A stretch of DNA of 64,000 bases from Pseudomonas sp. GTDB taxonomy: Bacteria > Pseudomonadota > Gammaproteobacteria > Pseudomonadales > Pseudomonadaceae. The stretch is from assembly GCF_002796985.1 (NCBI RefSeq), contig NZ_PEKX01000001.1, positions 1-64,000 of the forward strand, in the 5' to 3' direction. Below are positions 7,419-15,906 of the stretch, one piece after another (the stretch's first letter is position 1; the number at the start of each line of letters is the position of its first letter). Under the pieces are notes generated by a model that did no database searches, was not told the DNA's origin, and worked only from the letters and a program-made list of their open reading frames with translations. Both the position numbers and the translations under genes were made by a program.

Positions 7419-7637
7419 ATGAAAGCGCTGATTACCCTGATCCTCACCACCTTGTTCGTCGCCGCCTGTGGCACCGTGCCGGCCCACGACAAGCCCGACG
7501 TGCACCGGGTTATTTCCATCACCGACACCCAGGAAGCCTGCGGCATCGTGCCGGTGACCATGGTCTACGAAGACGCCCAGGGCCAGCGGCACGAACTGCA
7601 CTACCAGGTGTGGGCCAACGGTTGCAGCGGCAACTGA
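7419..7637 (+). CDS. Small DUF2790-like lipoprotein
   Basis: 72 residues. The N-terminus is a lipoprotein signal (MKALITLILTTLFVAACG, lipobox VAAC with Cys17). The mature part has VISITDTQEACGIVPVTMVY and HYQVWANGCSG, the pattern of Pseudomonas DUF2790 proteins, with two Cys (about 41 and 69) likely to pair. Function is unknown; DUF2790 proteins in Pseudomonas are often induced by stress or copper. It is preceded by GAAGGAAGAACACC and lies 26 bases after the DUF417 gene, so it occupies the operon place where E. coli has rclB, a different small periplasmic family. Confidence 0.8.
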   Translation: MKALITLILTTLFVAACGTVPAHDKPDVHRVISITDTQEACGIVPVTMVYEDAQGQRHELHYQVWANGCSGN

Positions 7638-7671
7638 TCCAGCGTGCCGCCGGGGCCCGCCCCGCGGGCTC

Positions 7672-8592
7672 TCATTCGAGATAGTCCACCGGCGGCAGCT
7701 GCATGGCCTGCATCTCGTCCAGCAGGAAGTCGCGGAGCCGGCGCAGCCGCTCCTGATGCCGGCGCGCACGGGGCCAGACCAGGTAGTAGCTCTCGCCGCT
7801 GGCCACCGCGCTCGGCCAGGGCAACGCCAGGCGACCCTGGTTAGCATCCTCGGCGACCATCACCAGGTCGCCGATGGACACCCCATAGCCACGGGTGGCG
7901 GCCACGATACCCAGCTCCAGCGTGTCAAATACCTGCCCGCCCTTGAGCGACACCTTCTCCCCCAGGCCCATGCGTTGCAGCCAGCGCCGCCAGTCACGGC
8001 GGTCGGGTGTGGGGTGCAGCAGTTCAGCGCCGGCCAGGCGCTCGGCGCCCCAGGGGCCATCCGCCAGCAACGACGGCGGCCCCACCGGGATCAGCCATTC
8101 GGGGAACAGCAGGGTGGCTTCCCAATCCGGCGGGAAGTGCCCGGAGCTCAGCAGCACCGCGCAATCGAAAGGCTCATGGACGAAATCCACGCGGTCCACG
8201 TCCATCCAGGCGCTGGTCAACTGCACCTCGATATCGCTGTGCTGCATGCGGAACTGGCTCAGCCGCGCCAGCAGCCAGCGCATGGTCAGGGTCGAGGGCG
8301 CCTTCAGGCGGAGCACGCCCTCCTCGGCGCGCAACGTGGCACAGGCGCGCTCCAGTGCATCGAAGCCATCACGCAGGCCGGGCAGCAGCATCCGCGCTGT
8401 TTCGGTCAGCTCCAGCTGCCGGCCGCGCCGCTGGAACAGGCGGCAGGCGAAGTGTTCTTCAAGCGTCTTGATGTGCCGGCTCACCGCGCTCTGGGTGATC
8501 GCCAGTTCCTCGGCGGCGCGGGTGAAGGACGCATGCCGGGCGGCCGCCTCGAAGGCGCGCAGGGCATAGAGGGGCGGCAACTGGCGGTTCAT
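7672..8592 (-). CDS. LysR-family transcriptional regulator (GcvA-like)
   Basis: 306 residues. The N-terminal winged HTH (LYALRAFEAAARHASFTRAAEELAI, TQSAVSRHIKTLEEHF) is followed by a periplasmic-binding-type effector domain from about residue 90. The sequence resembles the GcvA/AmpR-like branch. ATG at 8592 is taken as the start because it begins the conserved MNRQLPPLYALRAFEA. The gene is divergent from a MATE exporter, with a 23-base palindrome between them at 8613-8635, so it probably controls the exporter and itself. The same pair occurs in P. aeruginosa. Effector unknown. Confidence 0.92.
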   Translation of the reverse strand: MNRQLPPLYALRAFEAAARHASFTRAAEELAITQSAVSRHIKTLEEHFACRLFQRRGRQLELTETARMLLPGLRDGFDALERACATLRAEEGVLRLKAPSTLTMRWLLARLSQFRMQHSDIEVQLTSAWMDVDRVDFVHEPFDCAVLLSSGHFPPDWEATLLFPEWLIPVGPPSLLADGPWGAERLAGAELLHPTPDRRDWRRWLQRMGLGEKVSLKGGQVFDTLELGIVAATRGYGVSIGDLVMVAEDANQGRLALPWPSAVASGESYYLVWPRARRHQERLRRLRDFLLDEMQAMQLPPVDYLE

Positions 8593-8612
8593 GGCGGGCT
8601 CCAAGCGGCGTT

Positions 8613-8635
8613 ATCCATGAGTATGACTCATGGAT
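8613..8635. promoter_or_regulatory. LysR-type operator between the lysR and MATE genes
   Basis: A perfect inverted repeat: ATCCATGAGT (8613-8622), a 3-base spacer ATG, then ACTCATGGAT (8626-8635). It lies 20 bases upstream of the lysR start and 95 bases upstream of the MATE start, the usual place for a LysR recognition site. Confidence 0.65.
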
Positions 8636-8730
8636 GGCATCGCATTTTTCCTTTTGTGCCCGCATCCACAGCGGCCGGAGAATGGGCGACTCCCTATCGA
8701 TGCGGCGCCGCCGCTTGCTGAGCCTGACTC

Positions 8731-10125
8731 ATGAAACGCCTGTACCGCGACGAACTTGCCGCCATCCTTCGCCTCGCCGGCCCGCTGATCGCCGCGCAAC
8801 TGGCCTACGTGGCCATGGTGTTCACCGACACCGTGATGATGGGCAAGCTCGGCCGCGAGGCACTGGCCGCCGGCGGGCTGGGCGCGTCCACCTACGCGCT
8901 GGTGTCGACCTTCTGCGTCGGCATGGTGGCGGCCACCGGCAACCTGGTGGCGATCCGGCATGGTGCGAAGGACGCGCGCGGCGTGACGCAAGCAACCCAG
9001 GCCGGCCTGTGGATCGGCGGCGCGCTGGCGCTGCTGGCGGGCCTGCTGCTGTGGAACCTTGGGCCGATCCTGATCGCCTTTGGCCAGGCGCCGGAAACGG
9101 TCGCCGGCACGATGAGTTTTCTGCACAGCATCGTCTTCGCCCTGCCCGGCTACATGGCCTTCATGGTGCTGCGCGGCTTCACCAGCGCCATCGAGCGACC
9201 CGGCCCGGTCATGGCCATCAGCCTGATCGGCACGCTGGCCAACTTCGCCCTCAACTACGCCTTCATCGAGGGCCTGTTCGGCCTGCCGCGCCTGGGGTTG
9301 GCGGGGATCGGCATGGTCACTGCGGTGGTGATGAACGCGCTGCCGGTGATCTTCGCCCTGTACCTGCGCTGGCACCGGGCGTATGCGCCCTACCCGCTAC
9401 TGGCCGGGCTGTCGAAGCCGGACTTCAAGGTGATCGGCGAATCGCTGCGCCTGGGCATTTCCATCGGCGGCACCTACGCGGTGGAGTCGGGCATGTTCAC
9501 CGTGGCAACCCTGTGCATGGGCGTGATCGGCAGCACCGCGCTGGCGGCGCACCAGATCGCCATCCAGTCGGTGTACGTGGCCTTCATGGTGCCCATGGGA
9601 ATGTCCTACGCAGTGACCTTCCGCATCGGCCAGCACTACGGCGCTGGCCGGCTGGTCGAGGCACGCCGCGCCGGGCGGCTGGGCATCGGCTTTGGCGCCA
9701 CCTGCATGTTCGCCTTCGCTGCGCTGTTCTGGCTGGCGCCGGAGCTGGTCATCGGCCTGTTCATCGACCACCACGACCCGGCCAACCGCGAGGTGGTGCA
9801 ACTGGCCGTCAGCCTGCTGGCCATCGCCGCGTGGTTCGAGCTGTTCGACGGCACCCAGTGCATCGCCATGGGCGCGATCCGTGGCCTGAAGGATGCGCGC
9901 ACCACCTTCCTCGTCGGGCTGGCGGGCTACTGGCTGGTGGGCGTGCCGATGGCGCTGCTGCTGACCTTCCCGCTGGGCTGGGGGCCGAGCGGCGTGTGGT
10001 GGGGGTTGGCGTCCGGGCTGGCCTGCGCGGCCATCGGCCTGACGCTGGCCTTCGAGGTGAAGACCTCGCGTCTGCTGCGCCCGCGCTCGGCAGGCACGGC
10101 GCTGGCTGTGCTAGCTGATCGCTAG
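8731..10125 (+). CDS. MATE-family multidrug/Na+ efflux transporter (NorM-like)
   Basis: 464 residues with twelve predicted membrane segments, split into two MatE repeats. The N-terminal repeat has LAGPLIAAQLAYVAMVFTDTVMMGKLG and the loop GNLVAIRHGAKDARG. The second has YAVESGMFTVATLCMGVIG, AAHQIAIQS and GMSYAVTFRIGQHYGAGR. The family exports cationic drugs or metabolites in exchange for Na+ or H+. It is divergent from the LysR gene that probably regulates it. Its stop TAG overlaps the stop of the convergent GGDEF-EAL gene in a shared CTAG (10122-10125). Substrate unknown. Confidence 0.93.
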   Translation: MKRLYRDELAAILRLAGPLIAAQLAYVAMVFTDTVMMGKLGREALAAGGLGASTYALVSTFCVGMVAATGNLVAIRHGAKDARGVTQATQAGLWIGGALALLAGLLLWNLGPILIAFGQAPETVAGTMSFLHSIVFALPGYMAFMVLRGFTSAIERPGPVMAISLIGTLANFALNYAFIEGLFGLPRLGLAGIGMVTAVVMNALPVIFALYLRWHRAYAPYPLLAGLSKPDFKVIGESLRLGISIGGTYAVESGMFTVATLCMGVIGSTALAAHQIAIQSVYVAFMVPMGMSYAVTFRIGQHYGAGRLVEARRAGRLGIGFGATCMFAFAALFWLAPELVIGLFIDHHDPANREVVQLAVSLLAIAAWFELFDGTQCIAMGAIRGLKDARTTFLVGLAGYWLVGVPMALLLTFPLGWGPSGVWWGLASGLACAAIGLTLAFEVKTSRLLRPRSAGTALAVLADR

Positions 10126-11855
10126 CTGACCGGGTCCTGCAGGCGCAGGGCGCGGTTGGCGCCGAATACCAGGAAGCGCGCCAGATCCGCCAGCGGCAGC
10201 GGGCGGCTGATCCAGTAGCCCTGCACCTGGTCGCAGCCGAACTGGCGTAGCTCGTCCTGCTGGGCGGCGGTCTCGACGCCTTCAGCCACCACCTCCAAGT
10301 TGAGGTTGTGCGCCAGGTTGATCATCGCACGCACCAATTGCAGGTTCTCCGTGCGCTCGTGCATGTCGCCGACGAAGCTCTTGTCGATCTTCAGCAGGGT
10401 GATGGGCAGGCTGCTCAGGTGCACGAAGGACGAGAAGCCGGTGCCGAAATCGTCCAGCGAGAAGCGCACGCCCAGGCGGCCGAGGGCCTGCATGGTCTGC
10501 TGGACCTGGTCGCTGCGGCGCATCACGGCGGTTTCGGTGAGCTCGAATTCCAGCCACTGGGCGTCAACGCCGCGCTCGCGGATCAGGCGCTCCAGGGTCG
10601 GTAGCAGCTGGCTGTCCTGGAACTGGCGGAACGACAGGTTCACCGCCATGTGCAGCGGCGGCAGGCCACGCCCGCGCAGCCACTGCATGTCGCGCAGGGC
10701 GCGGGAAATCACCCAGTAACCCAACGGTACGATCAGCCCGCTTTCCTCGGCCAGCGGCACGAAGTCGCCCGGCGTCAGCAGGCCCCGGTCAGGGTGGCGC
10801 CAGCGCACCAGGGCTTCGAGGCCGACGATCTGCCCGGTGTGCAGGTCCAGACGCGGTTGGTAGTGCAGCTCCAGCTCGTCGCGGCGCAGCGCCCGGCGCA
10901 GTTCGCTTTCCAGGTCGGCGAGGCTGCGGGCGCCACGGTTGATGCGTTCGTCGAAGACATGGAAGGTACAGCCCTGGCGTGACTTGGCCTGCTGCATGGC
11001 AATGTGCGCGTGCCACAGCAGCGGGTCGGCGGCTTCACCGGTACGGGCGTGCGCGACGCCCAGGCTGCAACCCAGCAACAGGCTTTCGCCTTCGACCCAG
11101 TAGGGCTCGCCCAGGGATTCAACGATGAGTTCGGCGATCTTCTCCACCCGTGCCGGGTCGCGGCGGGTGTCCAGCAGCAGGGCAAACTCGTCGCTGCCCA
11201 GGCGGGCGATGTGGTCGCCGTTTTCCAGGTGCGCCTTCAGTCGCGACACCACCTGCAGGATCAGGCGGTCGCCGGCCTGGTGGCCGAGTGCGTCGTTGAC
11301 GTGGCGGAAGTTGTCCAGGTCCAGGTGGCCCAGCGCCAGGCCGCGCCCGTCGCTCTCGGCCAGGCGCGCCGCGAGCAGGGTCTGGAAGCCCTGGCGGTTG
11401 GCGATGCCGGTCAACGGGTCCTGCTCGGCCAGGGTCTGCAAGGTGTTCTGCAGCGAAGCGCGCTCACGCACGTAACGCAGGGTGCGGCGCAGGACTTCGG
11501 CAGTGAGGGATTCGGCCACCAGATAATCGGCGACGCCGACCGGCTCCTCCGCGGGCTCGCGCTCGAGCAGCAGGAGCAGCGGCAGGTGGCACTGGTGGGC
11601 GGACGGCAGCTTGCCGGGCGTGGCGAGCACCAGACCGACCTGGTCTTCGTCGAACAGGCTGCTGGCGGCCTGCCAGGACGGGGCCGTGATCAACGAATAG
11701 CCCTGCCCCAACGCGGCCAGATGCCCGCGCAGTAGCTGGGCCCACTGCGGCGCTTCCGCCAGCAGGAGCAGGCGCGTTGGTTCGACCGACGCTGCCAAGC
11801 GACCCCCATGTATCTCTAGAAAGGGAGAAACTCCAGGCACCTTCCCTGCGCCCAC
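10122..11855 (-). CDS. GGDEF-EAL protein, probable c-di-GMP phosphodiesterase (ProE-like)
   Basis: Up to 577 residues. Residues about 20-135 resemble a degenerate response-regulator domain (TRLLLLAEAPQWAQLL) without a clear phospho-Asp. A GGDEF domain follows, beginning DPLTGIANRQGF, whose signature reads RLGSDEF (second Gly changed to Ser). The EAL domain has VGLEALVRWRHP, LAEESGLIVPLG, FELTETAVM, SLDDFGTGFSS and VVAEGVETAAQ, so the phosphodiesterase site looks intact. Position matches P. aeruginosa ProE (PA5295), a c-di-GMP phosphodiesterase. The GTG at 11855 gives the longest frame; TTG at 11798, which starts just before the conserved region, is a good alternative. A 16-bp palindrome lies upstream at 11916. 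Confidence 0.9.
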   Translation of the reverse strand: MGAGKVPGVSPFLEIHGGRLAASVEPTRLLLLAEAPQWAQLLRGHLAALGQGYSLITAPSWQAASSLFDEDQVGLVLATPGKLPSAHQCHLPLLLLLEREPAEEPVGVADYLVAESLTAEVLRRTLRYVRERASLQNTLQTLAEQDPLTGIANRQGFQTLLAARLAESDGRGLALGHLDLDNFRHVNDALGHQAGDRLILQVVSRLKAHLENGDHIARLGSDEFALLLDTRRDPARVEKIAELIVESLGEPYWVEGESLLLGCSLGVAHARTGEAADPLLWHAHIAMQQAKSRQGCTFHVFDERINRGARSLADLESELRRALRRDELELHYQPRLDLHTGQIVGLEALVRWRHPDRGLLTPGDFVPLAEESGLIVPLGYWVISRALRDMQWLRGRGLPPLHMAVNLSFRQFQDSQLLPTLERLIRERGVDAQWLEFELTETAVMRRSDQVQQTMQALGRLGVRFSLDDFGTGFSSFVHLSSLPITLLKIDKSFVGDMHERTENLQLVRAMINLAHNLNLEVVAEGVETAAQQDELRQFGCDQVQGYWISRPLPLADLARFLVFGANRALRLQDPVS

Positions 11856-11915
11856 TTCTCCCGGTTTTGAAGCTCCGACATCCGGGCTCCAGCGGATGCA
11901 GGCGAAACTTCAGAG

Positions 11916-11931
11916 AAACTCTTAAGAGTTT
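11916..11931. promoter_or_regulatory. Perfect 16-bp palindrome upstream of the ProE-like gene
   Basis: AAACTCTTAAGAGTTT is self-complementary and lies in the 235-base spacer between the divergent ProE-like and rep genes, 60 bases from the former. AT-rich for this genome. Could be a regulator site; the factor is unknown. Confidence 0.35.
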
Positions 11932-12090
11932 TCTTCAAGTAATGCTGTCACAAGCCTAATACAAGTACAGATTTATCCAAAACAGAGAAGCACGATCGTG
12001 TCACAGATCGCTGCTATTCCAAGCGGCACCCCGACGCCCGGCACGGCCTGCTAGAATACGCCCCCGCTTCACTACAGACCCCCGCCCTTC

Positions 12091-14100
12091 ATGTCCCGAC
12101 TCAATCCCCGGCAGCAAGAGGCCGTGAACTACGTCGGCGGCCCGCTCCTGGTGCTGGCCGGCGCCGGCTCCGGCAAGACCAGCGTGATCACCCGCAAGAT
12201 CGCCTACCTGGTACAGCAGTGCGGTATCCGCGCCCAGTACATCGTCGCCGTGACCTTCACCAACAAGGCCGCCCGCGAGATGAAGGAGCGCGTCAGCACC
12301 CTGCTGCGCCCCGGCGAGGGCAAGGGCCTGACGGTCTCGACCTTCCACAACCTGGGCCTGAACATCATCCGCAAGGAACACGCGGCGCTGGGCTACAAGC
12401 CCGGCTTCTCGATCTTCGACGAGAGCGATGTGAAGGCGCTGATGACCGACATCATGCAGAAGGAGTACTCCGGCGATGACGGTCTGGACGAGATCAAGGG
12501 GCTGATCGGCAGCTGGAAGAACGACCTGATCCTTCCGGAAGAGGCGCTGGAAAAGGCTCGCAATCCCAAGGAACAGACCGCGGCGATGGTCTACCTGCAT
12601 TACCAGCGTACGCTCAAGGCCTACAACGCGGTGGACTTCGACGATCTCATCCTGCAGCCGGTGAAGCTGTTCCAGGAGCACCCGGAGATCCTCGACAAGT
12701 GGCGCAACCGCGTGCGTTACATGCTGGTGGACGAATACCAGGACACCAACGCCAGCCAGTACCTGCTGGTGAAGATGCTGGTGCAGCAGCGCGCGCACTT
12801 CACCGTGGTGGGCGACGACGACCAGTCGATCTACGCCTGGCGCGGCGCGCGCCCGGAAAACCTGATGCAGCTGAAGGACGACTTCCCCTCGCTGAAGGTG
12901 GTGATGCTGGAGCAGAACTACCGCTCCACCAGCCGCATCCTCAAATGCGCCAACATCCTCATCGCCAACAACCCCCACGTGTTCGACAAGCAACTGTGGA
13001 GCGAGATGGGCGAAGGCGACCCGATCCGGGTAATCCGTTGCCGCAACGAAGAATCCGAGGCCGAGCGGGTGGCGATGGAAATCCTCACCATCCACCTGAA
13101 GACACAGCGGCCCTACAGCGAATTCGCCATTCTCTACCGGGGCAACTACCAGGCGAAGCTGATCGAGCTGAAACTTCAGCACCACCAGATTCCCTATCAT
13201 CTGTCAGGCGGCACCAGCTTCTTCGGACGCCAGGAGGTGAAGGACCTGATGTCCTATTTCCGCCTGCTGGTGAACCCGGACGATGACAACGCCTTCCTCC
13301 GGGTAATCAACGTGCCGCGCCGGGAAATCGGCTCCACCACCCTGGAGAAACTCGGCAACTACGCCACCGAGCGCGGCTGTTCGATGTTCAATGCCTCCGG
13401 GGAAATCGGCCTCTCCGAACACTTGGACGCCCGTTACGTCGAGCGCCTGCAGCGCTTCAAGCGCTTCATCGACAAGGTCCGCGAGCAGTGCGCCGGCAGC
13501 GACCCGATCGGTGCGCTGCGCAGCATGGTGATGGACATCGACTACGAGAACTGGCTACGGCAGAACGCCTCCAGCGACAAGATCGCCGACTTCCGCATGG
13601 GCAACGTCTGGTTCCTCATCGAAGCGCTGAAGAACACCCTGGAGCGCGACGAAGAAGGCGACATGACCATCGAGCAGGCCATCGCCAAGCTGGTGCTGCG
13701 CGACATGCTGGAGCGCCAGCAGGAAGAGGAAGAAGGCGCCGACGGCGTGCAGATGATGACCCTGCACGCGTCCAAGGGCCTGGAATTCCCCTACGTGTTC
13801 ATTCTTGGCGTGGAGGAGGAAATCCTCCCGCACCGCTCCAGCATCGAGGCCGATACCATCGAGGAAGAGCGCCGGCTGGCCTACGTGGGCATCACCCGGG
13901 CGAAGCGCAACCTGGCCATGACCTTCGCCGCCAAGCGCAAGCAGTACGGCGAGATCATCGACTGCTCGCCCAGCCGCTTCCTCGACGAACTGCCGCCCGA
14001 GGACCTGGTCTGGGAAGGCCTGGAGGACGCGCCGCAGGAGGTCAAGGTGGCCAAGGGCAATTCCGCGCTGGCGGATATCCGGGCGATGCTCAAGCGCTAA
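12091..14100 (+). CDS. rep: ATP-dependent DNA helicase Rep
   Basis: 669 residues, the normal length of the superfamily 1 3'-5' helicase Rep, which helps forks pass protein roadblocks and restart. Walker A is AGAGSGKTSVIT (about 22-33), motif Ia is VTFTNKAAREMKERV, Walker B is MLVDEYQDTN (about 211-220), motif III is VGDDDQSIYAWRGA, motif IV is LEQNYRS, motif V is MTLHASKGLEFPYVF and motif VI is EERRLAYVGITRAK. ATG at 12091 begins the conserved MSRLNPRQQEAV. Transcribed alone; xpt follows after 410 bases. In P. aeruginosa I recall poxB between these two genes; it is not here. Confidence 0.97.
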   Translation: MSRLNPRQQEAVNYVGGPLLVLAGAGSGKTSVITRKIAYLVQQCGIRAQYIVAVTFTNKAAREMKERVSTLLRPGEGKGLTVSTFHNLGLNIIRKEHAALGYKPGFSIFDESDVKALMTDIMQKEYSGDDGLDEIKGLIGSWKNDLILPEEALEKARNPKEQTAAMVYLHYQRTLKAYNAVDFDDLILQPVKLFQEHPEILDKWRNRVRYMLVDEYQDTNASQYLLVKMLVQQRAHFTVVGDDDQSIYAWRGARPENLMQLKDDFPSLKVVMLEQNYRSTSRILKCANILIANNPHVFDKQLWSEMGEGDPIRVIRCRNEESEAERVAMEILTIHLKTQRPYSEFAILYRGNYQAKLIELKLQHHQIPYHLSGGTSFFGRQEVKDLMSYFRLLVNPDDDNAFLRVINVPRREIGSTTLEKLGNYATERGCSMFNASGEIGLSEHLDARYVERLQRFKRFIDKVREQCAGSDPIGALRSMVMDIDYENWLRQNASSDKIADFRMGNVWFLIEALKNTLERDEEGDMTIEQAIAKLVLRDMLERQQEEEEGADGVQMMTLHASKGLEFPYVFILGVEEEILPHRSSIEADTIEEERRLAYVGITRAKRNLAMTFAAKRKQYGEIIDCSPSRFLDELPPEDLVWEGLEDAPQEVKVAKGNSALADIRAMLKR

Positions 14101-14110
14101 CGGCTTCACC

Positions 14111-14205
14111 TGTAGCAGCGAGGGGACGCCATCGTTATTGCTCGCGAAGGCGTTTCCTGCCCGCACTGAAGCTGGGCGGGTTCGCGAGCAAGCTTGCTCC
14201 TACAA
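14111..14205. repeat. REP-type palindrome pair, GTAGGAGCGAGC family, copy 1
   Basis: The right unit (about 14180-14205) is TTCGCGAGCAAGCTTGCTCC followed by TACA. The left unit (14111-14148) is a decayed inverted copy beginning TGTAGCAGCGAG. It matches the better-preserved pairs at 55063 and 59687 and the edge copy at 63987. Lies just after rep. Confidence 0.7.
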
Positions 14206-14213
14206 GAACAAGA

Positions 14214-14347
14214 GCCCTCACCCTAACCCTCTCCCGCAAGCGGGATAGGGGACTGTTCGGTGCCGGCTGACACCACAGTGTCAGCCGGTTCGGACGGTTC
14301 CCTTTCCCTCAGGAGCGGGGCGCGCAGCCAGGGCTGGGGTGAGGGGA
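14214..14347. repeat. Nested palindromic repeat, CCCTCACCC family
   Basis: The outer arms are CCCTCACCCTAACCCTCTCC (from 14216) and GGGCTGGGGTGAGGGG (to 14347). Inside lies a near-perfect hairpin, CCGGCTGACAC with GTGTCAGCCGG (about 14263-14288). CCCTCACCCTAACCCTCTCCC-type repeats are dispersed widely in Pseudomonas and other proteobacteria. The whole gap 14101-14510 holds this repeat, the preceding REP pair and the xpt promoter region; no gene is seen. Confidence 0.65.
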
Positions 14348-14510
14348 AAGCCCCGGCACGGATTCCCCGAGAGGCGGTCCTTCAAGCTCCCGCCCATCGA
14401 AAAACTGTCCATTCGATCAGCAATTGCATTGGTCGGAACGTCGCGCAGATGGCCACTGGCGTTGTAGAATTACGCGCTTCATCAGCGACAGCCGCTCCGG
14501 AAGCACCCCC

Positions 14511-15086
14511 GTGAACACTCTCAAAGACAAAATTCGCAGCGAAGGCATCGTTCTTTCCGAACAGGTCCTCAAGGTAGACGCCTTCCTCAATCACCAGATC
14601 GACCCGGCGCTGATGAAGTTGATCGGCCACGAGTTTGCCGAACGCTTCAAGAACCAGGGCATCACCAAGATCGTCACCATCGAGGCCTCGGGTATCGCCC
14701 CGGCAGTCATGGCCGGCCTCGAGCTGGGTATCCCGGTGATCTTCGCCCGCAAGTTCCAGTCGCTGACGCTGAAGAACGACCTGCTGATCTCCAAGGTCTT
14801 CTCCTTCACCAAGCAGACCGAAAGCACCATCGCCATTTCCGCCAAGCACCTGACCGCCGCCGACCATGTGCTGGTGGTGGACGACTTCCTCGCCAACGGC
14901 CATGCCGCCAAGGCGCTGATCGATCTGATCCAGCAGGCCGGCGCCAGCATCGCGGGCCTGGGCATCGTCATCGAGAAGTCCTTCCAGGAAGGCCGCGCCC
15001 TGCTGGAAAGCGAAGGCTACCGGGTGGAATCCCTGGCCCGAGTGAAGTCCCTGACCAATGGTCAGGTCGAGTTCCTCGAAGACTGA
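14511..15086 (+). CDS. xpt: Xanthine phosphoribosyltransferase
   Basis: 191 residues, typical of Bacillus-type Xpt. It converts xanthine and PRPP to XMP in purine salvage. The PRPP-binding motif is VLVVDDFLANGHAAKAL (about 118-135), and the N-terminal LKDKIRSEGIVLSEQVLKVD and FLNHQIDP match the family. GTG at 14511 is chosen because it begins MNTLKDKI, the conserved N-terminus; the frame extends to an ATG at 14424, but that part lies in intergenic repeat-flanking sequence. A strong terminator follows at 15103. Monocistronic. Confidence 0.94.
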   Translation: MNTLKDKIRSEGIVLSEQVLKVDAFLNHQIDPALMKLIGHEFAERFKNQGITKIVTIEASGIAPAVMAGLELGIPVIFARKFQSLTLKNDLLISKVFSFTKQTESTIAISAKHLTAADHVLVVDDFLANGHAAKALIDLIQQAGASIAGLGIVIEKSFQEGRALLESEGYRVESLARVKSLTNGQVEFLED

Positions 15087-15102
15087 TCCACCGCTCCACG
15101 AG

Positions 15103-15134
15103 AAAGGCGGGCACCGACAGGGCCCGCCTTTTTT
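15103..15134 (+). terminator. Rho-independent terminator of xpt
   Basis: Stem GGCGGGC (15106-15112) with GCCCGCC (15122-15128), followed by six T residues, 17 bases after the xpt stop codon. Confidence 0.85.
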
Positions 15135-15251
15135 CATGCCCGCTCGCCCGGCATCACTGCTGCTAGTCCCGCGCCTCCGGCCCGGCGCCTACCCTCGGGA
15201 GCCTGGTGCAAGTTGGCGAAAAGGCAGCGGGAGGGAGAAATCGCAGGCATG

Positions 15252-15273
15252 AAAAAGCCGCCCAAGGGCGGCT
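15252..15273 (-). terminator. Rho-independent terminator of cycB
   Basis: Read on the minus strand: an 8-bp perfect stem AGCCGCCC with GGGCGGCT and a 2-base loop, followed by a run of T (complement of 15252-15256), 20 bases past the cycB stop. Confidence 0.85.
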
Positions 15274-15292
15274 CTTTCGCACAGGTCGACTA

Positions 15293-15721
15293 TTACAGGC
15301 CGGACATGTGGTGAATCGCAGCTTTCAGCTCGTCGTCGGAGCAATCAGCGCAGGTGCCTTTGGGCGGCATGGCGTTGAAACCCGAGATGGCCTTGGCCAG
15401 CAGGCCGTCGATACCGCCCTGCTCTTTGGCACGCTTGCCCCAGTCAGCCTTGTCGCCGACTTTCGGTGCGCCCAGCAGGCCGCTACCGTGGCAGGTGGTG
15501 CAGACCTTGCCGACAATCTCCTCACCCGAACGTGGAGCACCGCCGCCGCCAGCGGAAGCAACGGCGCCAACGCCTTCACATTCCTTGCCCTGGACGCAGA
15601 CTTTGCCGACAGGTTCGAGACGCTTGGCGATGGCGTCATCGTTGGTCGCGGCCTGAACGCTCACTGCCCACAGGGCCAGTACGGCAGCTTGGGCTGCCAG
15701 GATTTTTCTAATCAGGTTCAC
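15293..15721 (-). CDS. cycB: Cytochrome c5
   Basis: 142 residues with a Sec signal peptide (LIRKILAAQAAVLALWAVSVQA, cleavage near 24). Mature part is a class I c-type cytochrome: heme attachment CTTCH (Cys74, Cys77, His78), axial Met118 in NAMPPKG, and a C-terminal Cys pair CADC (124, 127) typical of cytochrome c5. Further Cys at CVQGKEC (42, 48) lie in an N-terminal extension. It acts as a periplasmic or membrane-attached electron carrier, in P. aeruginosa linked to denitrification electron flow. GTG at 15721 is chosen because it begins the signal peptide; the longer frame to 15862 has no homology. Own terminator at 15252. Confidence 0.92.
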   Translation of the reverse strand: MNLIRKILAAQAAVLALWAVSVQAATNDDAIAKRLEPVGKVCVQGKECEGVGAVASAGGGGAPRSGEEIVGKVCTTCHGSGLLGAPKVGDKADWGKRAKEQGGIDGLLAKAISGFNAMPPKGTCADCSDDELKAAIHHMSGL

Positions 15722-15906
15722 CCTTTCACCCTCATCGTGGCTTATCACGCCCAGTCGCGGTGCAGTCACAGTCTCGGGCCGCGCGAGCGGGCGCAAGTAT
15801 AACGGCAAAGCTTCGAAGCTCGAAACCATTGCGCCACCTTGCCGGGCTTTCTTACCGGGCATTGCGGCATTAGGTCGCAGCTGATCTGGCCGGTCCTACC
15901 GGCTGT

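Noticed and set aside
12001..13200. Long open frame on the minus strand opposite rep
   Set aside because: It is a shadow of rep caused by high GC at third positions; the protein is low-complexity His/Val/Gln-rich and has no domain.
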